Assembly: GCA_964560165.1 (NCBI GenBank)
Contig: CAZLLB010000061.1
Coordinates: forward strand, 1-15,355
Direction of reading: 5' to 3'
Source of the DNA: Parvibaculum sp964560165
GTDB lineage: Bacteria > Pseudomonadota > Alphaproteobacteria > Parvibaculales > Parvibaculaceae
Length of the DNA stretch: 15,355 bases
Shown piece after piece: positions 1 through 7,769 of this stretch. Positions within the stretch are counted from its first letter, which is position 1. Each line of letters begins with the position of its first letter. Position numbers and translations under genes: made by a program. The notes under the pieces are model-generated. The model saw only the letters and a program-made list of their open reading frames with translations. It did not search any database and was not told the origin of the DNA.

Positions 1-42
1 TCGGCGACAAGCCTCGCTGAAAAGCCTGACCCGAAAATGAAA

Positions 43-81
43 AAGCCCGGCTCCGTTTCATCGGAGCCGGGCTTCTTTTTT
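43..81. terminator. Bidirectional intrinsic terminator downstream of rne
   Basis: A perfect 13-bp stem pairs 43-55 with 62-74, leaving a six-base loop (56-61). On the plus strand it is followed by C and six T (75-81). On the minus strand it is followed by a T-rich stretch because the bases before 43 are A-rich (35-44). It lies just past the rne stop (96-98), so it should end rne transcripts, and it can also stop transcription entering from the left. That suggests a convergent gene ending just outside the window. Confidence 0.93.
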
Positions 82-95
82 AGGGGTCATGCCGT

Positions 96-2852
96 TTATT
101 CGGTGCGGCGCTGCCACCAGCCGCGCCGCGTCGGTCCTGCCTTGACGGGTTCGGGAGCAGGCTCAGCGGTGGGCGCAGGAACGGAGGCAGGTGCCTCGGC
201 TTCCGCTTCTGTCTCGGCTTCTGCTTCTGTCTCTGCTTCTGCCATCACTTCGACGGGTGCGGGCTCGGCTTGCGCAACGGCGGGAGCTTCGAGTGGCGTC
301 TCGGCTGCGGGCTTGAATTCAACTTCGGCGGCGGGTTTTTCTTCCCGTGTTGCCACAGTATCTTCGCGCGAATAGGACAGCAGCACGGGCGCTTCGGAGG
401 CGGCTTCCTCGCCATCGTCTCCATCCGTTGCGTTCTCGTCACCCGTATGGGCTTCGCCTTCAGTGTCGCCGGCCTCGACGATCAGCTTGCCATCGGCATC
501 GCGGCGGTTGCGACGTCCACCACGGCGGCCACGGCGACGGCGCTTGCGCGGCCGGTCTTCACCGTCTTCGCCATCCTCGGCATTGCTTTCGCCAGCTTCT
601 GCCGATGCGCCTGCCTCTTGCGGAGCAACAGTCTCGTCGTCTTCATCGTCGCCTTCGGCGCTATCCTGCGTTTCGCTGGAATGGCTAGAGGCATCGCTGC
701 CGTCTTCGTTCTTTTTCTTCCGGCGGCGACGACGGCGCTTGCGCGGGCCTTGATCGTCGCCGTGAGCTTCGCCATGCGTTTCGCGGGCCTGAGCGGAGCC
801 GGTGTCGCGGGTTTCGTCTTCTTCATCCTCATCGTCGGTCACATCTTCGACGATGGCGTCTTCTTCTTCGTTATAGGTGTTCTCGATGTTGATTGCACCG
901 GCAGCCGGGCGCGTCCGCGTCAGCGCGCGCGCTTCAGCCTGCTCGATGCGATGCTCGGAACCCTTCAGCGAATGTTCGGCCTCAATATAGACCGACAGCC
1001 CATAGCGCTCTTCGATATCGAGAAGGTTCGAGCGCTTCTGGTTGAGAATATAGACGGCCACATCGGTCGGCACCTTGGCGGTGATGGCGGCAGCGCGCCC
1101 CTTGACCGCCTCGGCTTCGACGCCGCGCAGCACATGCAGCGCCATCGATTCAACCGAGCGCACGATGCCGGTGCCCATGCAATGGGGACAGGTGACGGTC
1201 GAGCCTTCGAGAACGCCCGAGCGCATGCGCTGGCGCGACATTTCCATCAGGCCGAAATGGCTGATCCGTCCGACCTGAATGCGCGCGCGGTCGGTCTTGA
1301 GACAATCCTTGAGCTTGCGTTCCACCGCGCGGTTATTGCGGTTCTCGTCCATGTCGATGAAGTCGATGACGATGAGGCCCGCAAGGTCGCGCAGACGCAT
1401 CTGCCGGGATACTTCTTCCGCCGCTTCGAGATTGGTGCGGAGCGCCGTCTGTTCGATGTTGCGCTCCTTGGTCGAGCGGCCCGAGTTGACGTCGATCGAA
1501 ACGAGGGCTTCCGTCGGGTTAATGACGATATAGCCACCCGACTTCAACGTGACGGTGGGGTTGAACATCGAGTCGAGCTGCTGCTCGACCTGGAATTTCT
1601 GGAAAAGCGGCTGCTTGTCCTTATAGGGCTGAACATTCTTGGCATGGCTCGGCATGAGCATGCGCATGAAGCCTTTGGCTTCCTTGTAGCCCTCGTCGCC
1701 TTCGACATAGACCGTGTCGATATCCTTGTCGTAGAGATCGCGGATCGAGCGCTTGATCAGGCTGCCTTCCTCGTAAACGAGGGCAGGGGCGGTGGAGCGC
1801 AATGTCAACTCGCGCACGCTTTCCCACATGCGGAGCAGATATTCATAGTCGCGCTTGATCTCCGCCTTCGTCCGCTTGGCGCCTGCCGTGCGGATGATAA
1901 GGCCCATGCCTTCCGGCACGTCGAGCGACTCTGCGATGGCCTTGAGCTTCTTGCGATCGGCTGCGACCGTGATCTTGCGCGAAATACCGCCGCCGCGCGC
2001 CGTGTTCGGCATCAACACGCAATAGCGACCAGCGAGCGAGAGGAAAGTGGTAAGCGCCGCGCCCTTGTTGCCGCGTTCTTCCTTGACGACCTGAACCAGC
2101 ATGATCTGGCGGCGCTTGACGACTTCCTGAATCTTGTAGTTGCGGAAGTTGTGGCGCTGCTTGCGCGGCTCGGCGTCTTCCTGAGCTTCGGAATGGGGGT
2201 CTTCCGCACCGACGGCTTCAACGGTGTCGTCGAAGTGAACGGATTCCGTCTCGCCGCGCTCGACCGGCGCGGTTTCGGACGTGTGCCCGGCATCGTCGTG
2301 AGCATCGTCGCCGTGGGCGTCGTCACTATCACTATGGGCTTCGTCGGCATGAGCCTCATCGTGATGAGTTTCGTCACCGTGAGTTTCGTCACCGTGAGTT
2401 TCGTCATCGTGATGAGACGTGTCGCCGGCGCCCGCTTCCTCGATGGGGTGGTCCTCATGCGGCGCATCCAGAGTATCGACGTTGGAGGCTTCCGCCGCCT
2501 GCGCTCTGGAATTGCGCGGCTCGTCATCGTCGTCGGCGTTTTCTTCCTCGGCGGCGCGGCGTGCCTGTGCGGCCTGGTGCTGCACCAGCGCTTCGCGGTC
2601 GGCGACCGGAATTTGGTAATAGTCGGGATGAATTTCGCTGAAGGCGAGAAATCCGTGGCGGTTCCCGCCATATTCGACGAAGGCGGCTTGCAGCGAAGGC
2701 TCTACGCGCGTGATTTTCGCGAGATAGATATTGCCTCTTAGCTGTTTGCGGCTCTCGGACTCAAAGTCGAACTCGTCAACGCGGTGTCCATTCACGACCA
2801 CAACCCGAGTCTCCTCGGGGTGGGTCGCATCGATAAGCATCTTGTTTGCCAT
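96..2852 (-). CDS. rne: Ribonuclease E (RNase E/G family endoribonuclease)
   Basis: This endoribonuclease starts mRNA decay and processes rRNA and tRNA precursors; in Proteobacteria it scaffolds the degradosome. The protein is 918 aa. The S1 RNA-binding domain (about 35-280) is split by an acidic, His-rich insertion (about 90-230). The DNase-I-like catalytic part has D454 (IDVNSG) and D497 (IDFID), 43 apart as for E. coli D303/D346. The zinc-link is C555-P-H-C558, with the same spacing to D454 as in E. coli. The tail is disordered, with two basic blocks (703-714, 767-784), a Glu-Ala run (871-887) and a terminal RRGWWQRR. In Caulobacter a GWW motif here binds PNPase. The start at 2852 (MANKMLIDAT) is preceded by GGAG at a suitable distance; an upstream in-frame ATG at 2891 adds 13 residues that do not look like the family. 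Confidence 0.97.
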   Translation of the reverse strand: MANKMLIDATHPEETRVVVVNGHRVDEFDFESESRKQLRGNIYLAKITRVEPSLQAAFVEYGGNRHGFLAFSEIHPDYYQIPVADREALVQHQAAQARRAAEEENADDDDEPRNSRAQAAEASNVDTLDAPHEDHPIEEAGAGDTSHHDDETHGDETHGDETHHDEAHADEAHSDSDDAHGDDAHDDAGHTSETAPVERGETESVHFDDTVEAVGAEDPHSEAQEDAEPRKQRHNFRNYKIQEVVKRRQIMLVQVVKEERGNKGAALTTFLSLAGRYCVLMPNTARGGGISRKITVAADRKKLKAIAESLDVPEGMGLIIRTAGAKRTKAEIKRDYEYLLRMWESVRELTLRSTAPALVYEEGSLIKRSIRDLYDKDIDTVYVEGDEGYKEAKGFMRMLMPSHAKNVQPYKDKQPLFQKFQVEQQLDSMFNPTVTLKSGGYIVINPTEALVSIDVNSGRSTKERNIEQTALRTNLEAAEEVSRQMRLRDLAGLIVIDFIDMDENRNNRAVERKLKDCLKTDRARIQVGRISHFGLMEMSRQRMRSGVLEGSTVTCPHCMGTGIVRSVESMALHVLRGVEAEAVKGRAAAITAKVPTDVAVYILNQKRSNLLDIEERYGLSVYIEAEHSLKGSEHRIEQAEARALTRTRPAAGAINIENTYNEEEDAIVEDVTDDEDEEDETRDTGSAQARETHGEAHGDDQGPRKRRRRRRKKKNEDGSDASSHSSETQDSAEGDDEDDETVAPQEAGASAEAGESNAEDGEDGEDRPRKRRRRGRRGGRRNRRDADGKLIVEAGDTEGEAHTGDENATDGDDGEEAASEAPVLLSYSREDTVATREEKPAAEVEFKPAAETPLEAPAVAQAEPAPVEVMAEAETEAEAETEAEAEAPASVPAPTAEPAPEPVKAGPTRRGWWQRRTE
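205..240. repeat. Two tandem 18-bp repeats in the rne tail
   Basis: Copies at 205-222 and 223-240 differ at a single base (216 versus 234). On the minus strand they encode part of the alternating Glu-Ala/Thr run near the RNase E C-terminus. The length is a multiple of three, so copy number could change without breaking the frame. Confidence 0.75.
2366..2410. repeat. Three tandem 15-bp repeats in the rne S1 insertion
   Basis: The unit GAGTTTCGTCACCGT occurs at 2366-2380 and 2381-2395, and once more with one mismatch at 2396-2410. On the minus strand it encodes the pentapeptide ETHGD/ETHDD. This is the core of a longer, decayed pentapeptide array in RNase E residues 147-190, where histidines recur every five residues. 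In-frame expansion by slippage is the likely origin. Confidence 0.85.
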
Positions 2853-3390
2853 TGAGCAAATCTCCAGGACGCCGGTTGCCGCGCAGAGCAAGGCGCAAAT
2901 TCATGCGGCCAAGCGGGCGCGCGCTGGCGCCGATTGTGTGAGGTCGGCCTGCCGCAACCGCCTCGAAGAGGGGCGCGGCGAAAAAGCCGGATTGGGTCTT
3001 GAATGATGAAGAGGAGGCAGCAGCGCCCCGAAAGCTCGGCCCGCGCACAACGCAGAGTTGGAAAGACGCCCGCTTCAAAAAGCGAACCTGTCTTGCCTGT
3101 CTCTCGTCGACTTGCGTGATGGCGTCGTGCATCTCAACCTTGGCGCCCCTCTGATAGTCGCCGGGGGCGGGCGGAATTCGTCTTCTCCGCCAGCGGTTCC
3201 ATGCCGGTTATCCGGAAAATGGTCCGAGGAGGTTAAACGAGCGATTACGCGCTCGGGCGGTCTGTATTCGCGCTCAGCCCATGAAACCGAGGAAGAAGGC
3301 ATCGGGAGCTGAAAGGGCGGCGAGGAACGGGTTTGCGCCGCTATGGCGGGAACCGCGCTCGTCGCGTCTGGGACGCCAGACCGGCTAGCC
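2853..3390 (-). promoter_or_regulatory. Long 5' leader of rne (predicted)
   Basis: This stretch of about 540 nt between the predicted rne promoter and the rne start has no convincing gene. Short open frames on both strands here lack family-like sequence. Visible inverted repeats are 3366-3371 with 3376-3381 (6 bp, four-base loop, close to the predicted transcript 5' end), 3238-3243 with 3250-3255 (6 bp, six-base loop), and a shorter one around 3070-3083. E. coli rne has a long leader through which RNase E controls its own mRNA level. A similar role here is inference from length and position, with no sequence match to that leader. Confidence 0.5.
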
Positions 3391-3395
3391 CTCGC

Positions 3396-3424
3396 TTTGT
3401 ACGTTTACGATCCTGATTTGGCAA
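3396..3424 (-). promoter_or_regulatory. Predicted sigma-70-type promoter for rne
   Basis: Read on the minus strand, TTGCCA (3419-3424) and TACAAA (3396-3401) are separated by exactly 17 bases. They match the housekeeping consensus at 5 of 6 and 4 of 6 positions. The predicted transcript would start near 3389 and leave a leader of over 500 nt before the rne ATG at 2852. Confidence 0.55.
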
Positions 3425-3635
3425 GCATGGGCTTGGACCGACGGGCTAGACTCCATTAACCAGCCTAGTCGTTGAGAATTCGTGAAGTTTTCGATTTGGT
3501 AAGGGTTTATAAAGCATTCTCATCAGAATAGCTTAGGGACTAATGGCCGATTCACGGGCGCGCCGGTTTATGATCGCGCAAGTCCCCGGCTCCCATCTGG
3601 CCACCGATCGCATTGGGCAGGGTTGCGACTGTTTT
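3425..3635 (+). promoter_or_regulatory. amiC upstream region
   Basis: This region separates the predicted rne promoter from the chosen amiC start. An AT-rich TATAAA (3508-3513) is the best -10 candidate, but no good -35 box lies 16-18 bases before it; TTGAGA (3472-3477) is too far away. An ATG at 3543, in frame with amiC, lies in this region. I see no other gene or terminator. Confidence 0.3.
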
Positions 3636-5045
3636 ATGGTGAATAAAAAACCCAAATCGGTATGGGCGCGAGCGGCGGGACTCGGATTCGGGTGCGCCGT
3701 TCTGCTCGCTGCGATTCTGTCGGTTTCGCCGGTTGAAGCCGAGTCCGGCATATTGGGCTCGCTGCCCGTTGCCCGCCCGAGCACCACGGCTCGCCAGCAG
3801 AGCATAGACAAGGCGGCTTTTCCGCCGCCCGCGGCCGATGCCTCCACACCGTCGAGCGATACCTTGCCTGCGGCCTCCGCGGCGCCGGGGCAGGCGACGA
3901 TTTCCAGCATCAGGGTCGGCGATCATGGCGCGGAAACGCGCTTTGTCGTCGAACTCAGCGGCGCCGAGGCGGTTCGCTATCACGTCTTCACGCTGGCTGA
4001 TCCCTATCGTGTCGTCGTCGATATGCAGAACATGCTGTCGCGCCTGCCCGAAGTGCCCGATGTGAGTGGCGGCGGGCTGATTTCCGACTATCGCTATGGC
4101 GTCTTTCAGCAGAATACCTTCCGCATCGTTATCGACACGAAAAGCCCGGTCACCGTCTCGCGCAATTTTACATTGGAGCCGCAGGGCGGTTTCGGCCGCC
4201 GCGTCGTGCTGGACCTCGCAAGAACTGACCCGGTGACTTTCATGGCCTCGGTCGGCCTTCCCGATGCCGACAAGGTCGCGGTGCAGGCCGAAATCGAAAA
4301 ACCCGCCCCTGCGCCCATCGTGCCGCCTGCACCGGAAAGCAAGCATGACCGCCGCCGCGTCGTCGTCATCGACCCCGGCCATGGCGGCGTCGATCCCGGC
4401 ACGCATGGCCATACGGGCGTGTTGGAAAAGGATGTTGTGCTGGCTTTCGGACGCGAGCTTGCCAAGCGCCTGCGCAATAGTGGTCGCTATGACGTCTATA
4501 TGACGCGCGACAAGGACTTCTTCATTCCGCTGCGCGATCGCGTCGCCATCGCGCGCCGCCACAAGGCCGATCTGTTCATCTCGATCCATGCGGATTCGAT
4601 TTCGAAGCCGGATGTGCGCGGCATGTCGGTCTATACGCTCTCCGAAACGGCCTCCGACAAGGAAGCCGCCGCTCTGGCACGCAAGGAAAACCTGTCCGAC
4701 GCCATTGCCGGCATCGACTTCAAGGGCGAGTCACCCGAAGTGACGGGCATCCTGATCGACCTTGCCCAGCGCGAGACCAAGAATTACTCGGCTCGTTTTG
4801 CCAAGTCTGTGGTCGATTACGCGCGTCATTCGACAACGTTGCTGGAACCAACACATCGCTTCGCGGGTTTTGTGGTGCTGAAGGCCCCTGATGTGCCCTC
4901 GGTTCTGATCGAGTTGGGGTTCCTTACCAACCATGCGGACGAAAAGCGCCTGACGTCCTCCAAATGGCGAACCAGCCTCGCCTCGTCCTTCGTCAGCGCC
5001 GTGGATCGCTATTTTGGCGATCGTCTGGCGGAAGGCCCGAACTAG
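3636..5045 (+). CDS. amiC: Periplasmic N-acetylmuramoyl-L-alanine amidase (AmiC-like)
   Basis: This zinc amidase cuts the bond between MurNAc and the stem peptide, which splits septal peptidoglycan during division. With the start at 3636 the 469-aa protein opens with a basic MVNKKPKS segment, a hydrophobic core (about 13-31) and a VEA cleavage site, a classic Sec signal. The AMIN domain, which targets such enzymes to the division site, spans about 87-195. Amidase_3 spans about 241-460, with H249 (DPGHGG), E264 (LEKD), H318 (SIHAD) and catalytic E426 (IELGFLTN). The segment at 336-389 matches the position of the regulatory helix that blocks the active site in E. coli AmiB/AmiC until EnvC or NlpD relieves it. 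The start is uncertain: ATG 3543 is in frame and has a nearby AGGGA, but it would bury the signal peptide 31 residues in. Confidence 0.93.
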   Translation: MVNKKPKSVWARAAGLGFGCAVLLAAILSVSPVEAESGILGSLPVARPSTTARQQSIDKAAFPPPAADASTPSSDTLPAASAAPGQATISSIRVGDHGAETRFVVELSGAEAVRYHVFTLADPYRVVVDMQNMLSRLPEVPDVSGGGLISDYRYGVFQQNTFRIVIDTKSPVTVSRNFTLEPQGGFGRRVVLDLARTDPVTFMASVGLPDADKVAVQAEIEKPAPAPIVPPAPESKHDRRRVVVIDPGHGGVDPGTHGHTGVLEKDVVLAFGRELAKRLRNSGRYDVYMTRDKDFFIPLRDRVAIARRHKADLFISIHADSISKPDVRGMSVYTLSETASDKEAAALARKENLSDAIAGIDFKGESPEVTGILIDLAQRETKNYSARFAKSVVDYARHSTTLLEPTHRFAGFVVLKAPDVPSVLIELGFLTNHADEKRLTSSKWRTSLASSFVSAVDRYFGDRLAEGPN

Positions 5046-5050
5046 CCTTC
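5031..5050 (+). terminator. Weak hairpin over the amiC stop codon
   Basis: A 6-bp perfect stem (GAAGGC 5031-5036 with GCCTTC 5045-5050) encloses eight bases containing most of the amiC stop. The nearest T run (5061-5067 region) is about a dozen bases further on, so this is at best a weak or partial terminator between amiC and mrcA. Confidence 0.25.
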
Positions 5051-5110
5051 TCCAAATTCTGCTTTTTGTTAACCATGACGGGTGGTTTGGCTGATAATTT
5101 TCGGCAGAGA

Positions 5111-5137
5111 TTTCGCACCGTGCTAAATGATGCGAAA
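5111..5137. promoter_or_regulatory. Inverted repeat ahead of mrcA
   Basis: A perfect 7-bp inverted repeat, TTTCGCA (5111-5117) and TGCGAAA (5131-5137), is spaced by 13 bases, about two helical turns between half-site centres. It lies 65 bp before the mrcA start, in the amiC-mrcA gap (5046-5202). Such spacing suits a dimeric DNA-binding protein, but it could also be chance. I could not identify a regulator or a clear core promoter. Confidence 0.35.
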
Positions 5138-5202
5138 CTTTGTGCCAGATTGATGCGAGGCGACACGCGCGCCCGTATATGAAGGGTGGGGTAGTTGGCC
5201 CG

Positions 5203-7692
5203 ATGCTGAGAGTTCTGACCGCCATTGCGGCCGTATTCCTGGTTTTTCTATGCGGCAGCCTGCTCGCGGGCGGTTACATGCTGTGGCAGATGAGCCAGGA
5301 TTTGCCGGACTATTCCAAGCTCGCCAATTATGAGCCGCCGGTCATGACGCGCGTTCATGCGGGTGACGGCACGTTGATCGCCGAATATGCGCGCGAGCGC
5401 CGCCTTTATGTGCCGATCAATGTGATCCCCAAACACGTGATCGAGGCTTTCCTCGCGGCGGAAGACAAGAATTTCTATAGCCATGGCGGTGTCGATGCGA
5501 CGGGCATTGCGCGCGCGATGTTCGACAACATTATCAACATCATCAACGATCGCCGTCTGGCGGGTGCTTCGACCATCACGCAGCAGGTGGCGCGCAACTT
5601 CCTTCTCAATAGCGACCGCACCCTGACGCGCAAATTGAAGGAAGCGCTGATCGCGCTACGCCTCGAAAAAGCCTATACCAAGGACAAGATCCTCGAACTC
5701 TATCTGAATGAAATCTATCTCGGCATGGGCGGTTATGGTGTCGCTGCCGCCTCGCAGATTTATTTCGACCAGCCCCTCGACAAGCTCTCGATCGCTCAGG
5801 TCGCCTATCTGGCAGCGCTGCCAAAAGGACCTGCGAACTACCAGCCTTACCAGTATCGCGACCGCGCCATCGCGCGGCGCAACTGGGTCATCAGCCGTAT
5901 GCAGGAAGACGGTTTTATAACCGCCGAAGAAGCTGCGACGGCTCGCGCCGAGGAATTTGTGGTGACGCAGCGCCCGGTCGGTGTGCAACTGGCGGACGCT
6001 GAATATTTCGTCGAGGAGGTGCGCCGCGAACTCTATGCCAAATTCGGTGAGAAGAAGCTTTATGAAGGCGGCCTCTCCGTTCGCACCACGATCGACCCGC
6101 GGATGCAGGGCGTCGCGCGCAAAGCCTTGCGCAAGGGCCTGACCGACTACGATATGCGGCATGGCTGGCGTGGACCCGTTGCCCAGTTGAAGGCCGGGGA
6201 GAACTGGCAGACAGCCTTGCAGACAGTGGCCTATGCCGAGGACCTGGCTCCCTGGACGCTCGGTGTGGTGCTCGAACTAACCCCGCAGGCAGCGAAAATC
6301 GGCCTGCGCCCCGCAAAGCTGCAAAGCGGAAAATTCTCAACCGAAGTGAAGACCGGAGAGATCCCCTTCGCCGATATGTCCTGGGCGCGCAAATCGATCA
6401 AGGGCCAGTATCTCGGGCCAGTCGTGAAGCAACCTTCCGACGTGCTTGCCGTGGGTGACGTGGTCTATGTCGAAGCCGCCTCCAAAAAAGGCGAGGCGAC
6501 AGCCGATCGTTACGTCTTGCGCCAGGTGCCCGCCGTCAACGGTGCCGTCATTGCGATGGACCCGCATACGGGCCGCGTATTGGCGATGCAGGGTGGCTTC
6601 AGCTTTGACCAGAGCGAATTCAACCGCGCGGTGCAGGCGCTTCGCCAGCCCGGCTCGGCATTCAAGCCATTCGTCTATGCTGCTGCGCTCGACAATGGCT
6701 TCACGCCTGCGAGCCTCGTTCTCGACGCGCCTTTCGTGATGGACCAGGGCGCGGGGCTTGCACTCTGGAAGCCGGAAAATTACGAGCATAATTTCTATGG
6801 CCCTTCGACGCTGCGCTTCGGTCTTGAACATTCGCGCAACGTGATGACCGTGCGCCTCGCGCAAGCGGTTGGCATGGACAAGATCGTCGATTACGCACAT
6901 CGTTTCGGCATCACCGACAACATGTCGCCGGTCTTGTCGATGTCGCTTGGCGCGGGCGAAACGACGCTGATCAAGCTCGCCGCTGCCTATGCCATTCTCG
7001 ACAATGGCGGCCGCAAGGTGACACCGACGCTTATCGACCGCATTCAGGATCGCTGGGGCCGCACGATCTACAGGCACGACGACCGCCCATGCCCCGATTG
7101 CAATGCTGATTGGGCTGGCCAGCAGCCGCCCGAACTTCCTGATACGCGCGAGCAGGTCGAAAACCCGCAGACCGCCTATCAGATGACTTCGATGCTCGAA
7201 GGCGTGGTTCAGCGCGGTACCGGCTCGGCGGCGAAGGCTGTGCCCGTGCCGCTGGCGGGCAAGACCGGCACGTCGAGCGATGAGCGCGACGCCTGGTTCA
7301 TGGGTTATTCGCCGAACCTCGTCGTCGGTGTCTTTATCGGCTACGACAATCCGACACCGCTCGGCCATGCCGAAACGGGTGGACGCACAGCCGCGCCAGT
7401 CTTCCGCGACATCATGATGGAAGAAGTCGGCAAGGACCCGGCTATCCCGTTCCGCATTCCGCCCGGCATCAATCTGGTGAAGGTGGACCCCAAAACCGGC
7501 CAACTCGCTTCATCGTCGAGCCCGAACGTGATCCTTGAGGCTTTCAAGGAAGGGACCGATCCGCAATTCGACGGCGGCGGCTCTTCGGTCGGTGTCGTCA
7601 CCGGCTCGCCGGTCTCGGGTCTGGACGGTAGCGCGATGCAGCCGCCTTCAAGCGATAACAGCGTCAATTCGGGCACGGGCGGGCTCTACTGA
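5203..7692 (+). CDS. mrcA: Penicillin-binding protein 1A (bifunctional transglycosylase/transpeptidase)
   Basis: This inner-membrane enzyme polymerises lipid II into glycan strands and crosslinks them. The 829-aa protein has an N-terminal membrane segment (about 4-29). The GT51 domain (about 50-230) has E87 in EDKNFYSHGG, STITQQVARN and the second Glu E170 in LYLNEIYLG. An OB-like linker spans about 310-440. The transpeptidase has the SXXK motif S485-A-F-K488, SRN at 544-546 and KTGTS from 687. A periplasmic CPDC pair sits at 630-633. The tail is Ser/Gly-rich. I chose ATG 5203 because MLRVLTAIAAVFL gives a normal short cytoplasmic end and GGTGGGG lies about 10 bases upstream. In-frame ATGs at 5140 and 5179 are possible. 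It lies between amiC and prfB on the same strand, an arrangement I associate with Rhizobiales. Confidence 0.96.
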   Translation: MLRVLTAIAAVFLVFLCGSLLAGGYMLWQMSQDLPDYSKLANYEPPVMTRVHAGDGTLIAEYARERRLYVPINVIPKHVIEAFLAAEDKNFYSHGGVDATGIARAMFDNIINIINDRRLAGASTITQQVARNFLLNSDRTLTRKLKEALIALRLEKAYTKDKILELYLNEIYLGMGGYGVAAASQIYFDQPLDKLSIAQVAYLAALPKGPANYQPYQYRDRAIARRNWVISRMQEDGFITAEEAATARAEEFVVTQRPVGVQLADAEYFVEEVRRELYAKFGEKKLYEGGLSVRTTIDPRMQGVARKALRKGLTDYDMRHGWRGPVAQLKAGENWQTALQTVAYAEDLAPWTLGVVLELTPQAAKIGLRPAKLQSGKFSTEVKTGEIPFADMSWARKSIKGQYLGPVVKQPSDVLAVGDVVYVEAASKKGEATADRYVLRQVPAVNGAVIAMDPHTGRVLAMQGGFSFDQSEFNRAVQALRQPGSAFKPFVYAAALDNGFTPASLVLDAPFVMDQGAGLALWKPENYEHNFYGPSTLRFGLEHSRNVMTVRLAQAVGMDKIVDYAHRFGITDNMSPVLSMSLGAGETTLIKLAAAYAILDNGGRKVTPTLIDRIQDRWGRTIYRHDDRPCPDCNADWAGQQPPELPDTREQVENPQTAYQMTSMLEGVVQRGTGSAAKAVPVPLAGKTGTSSDERDAWFMGYSPNLVVGVFIGYDNPTPLGHAETGGRTAAPVFRDIMMEEVGKDPAIPFRIPPGINLVKVDPKTGQLASSSSPNVILEAFKEGTDPQFDGGGSSVGVVTGSPVSGLDGSAMQPPSSDNSVNSGTGGLY

Positions 7693-7704
7693 GCCGCGAG
7701 GCTC
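7691..7704 (+). terminator. Small GNRA-loop hairpin at the mrcA stop
   Basis: GAGCC (7691-7695) and GGCTC (7700-7704) form a perfect 5-bp stem closed by a GCGA tetraloop, starting inside the mrcA stop codon. There is only a broken T stretch after it (TCTTGGGTTT). It could mark an mRNA 3' end or a processing/stability element before prfB; as a terminator it is weak. Confidence 0.25.
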
Positions 7705-7759
7705 TCTTGGGTTTACACCTGCGCCTGTTTCGGCCTATTTTCCCGCTCCGCGTTCCAAC

Positions 7760-7764
7760 GGAGG
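7760..7764 (+). promoter_or_regulatory. Ribosome binding site of prfB
   Basis: GGAGG lies five bases before ATG 7770. This strong site shows that translation starts in the short upstream frame (7770-7841), not at the later ATG 7933. It supports the frameshifted reading of prfB. Confidence 0.85.
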
Positions 7765-7769
7765 CCACT

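Noticed and set aside
3..20. Possible 3' end of a plus-strand gene at the left edge (stop TGA 18-20, or 38-40 in another frame)
   Set aside because: The rightward-acting terminator at 43-81 makes a convergent gene likely, but five to twelve codons are too few to choose a frame or product.
270..2741. Very long plus-strand open frame (823 codons) opposite rne
   Set aside because: It mirrors the rne frame, has no family-like domains and is low-complexity where rne is; a product of GC-rich codon use on the real strand.
3058..3312. Small open frames on both strands in the rne-amiC region (about 75-118 codons)
   Set aside because: They overlap each other, lack good ribosome binding sites and have no family-like sequence; the region is better read as the rne leader.
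3552..4589. Minus-strand open frame (345 codons) opposite amiC
   Set aside because: Shadow of the amidase gene; composition is not that of a real protein.
6337..7503. Minus-strand open frame (388 codons) opposite mrcA
   Set aside because: Shadow of the PBP1A transpeptidase region; no recognisable protein.
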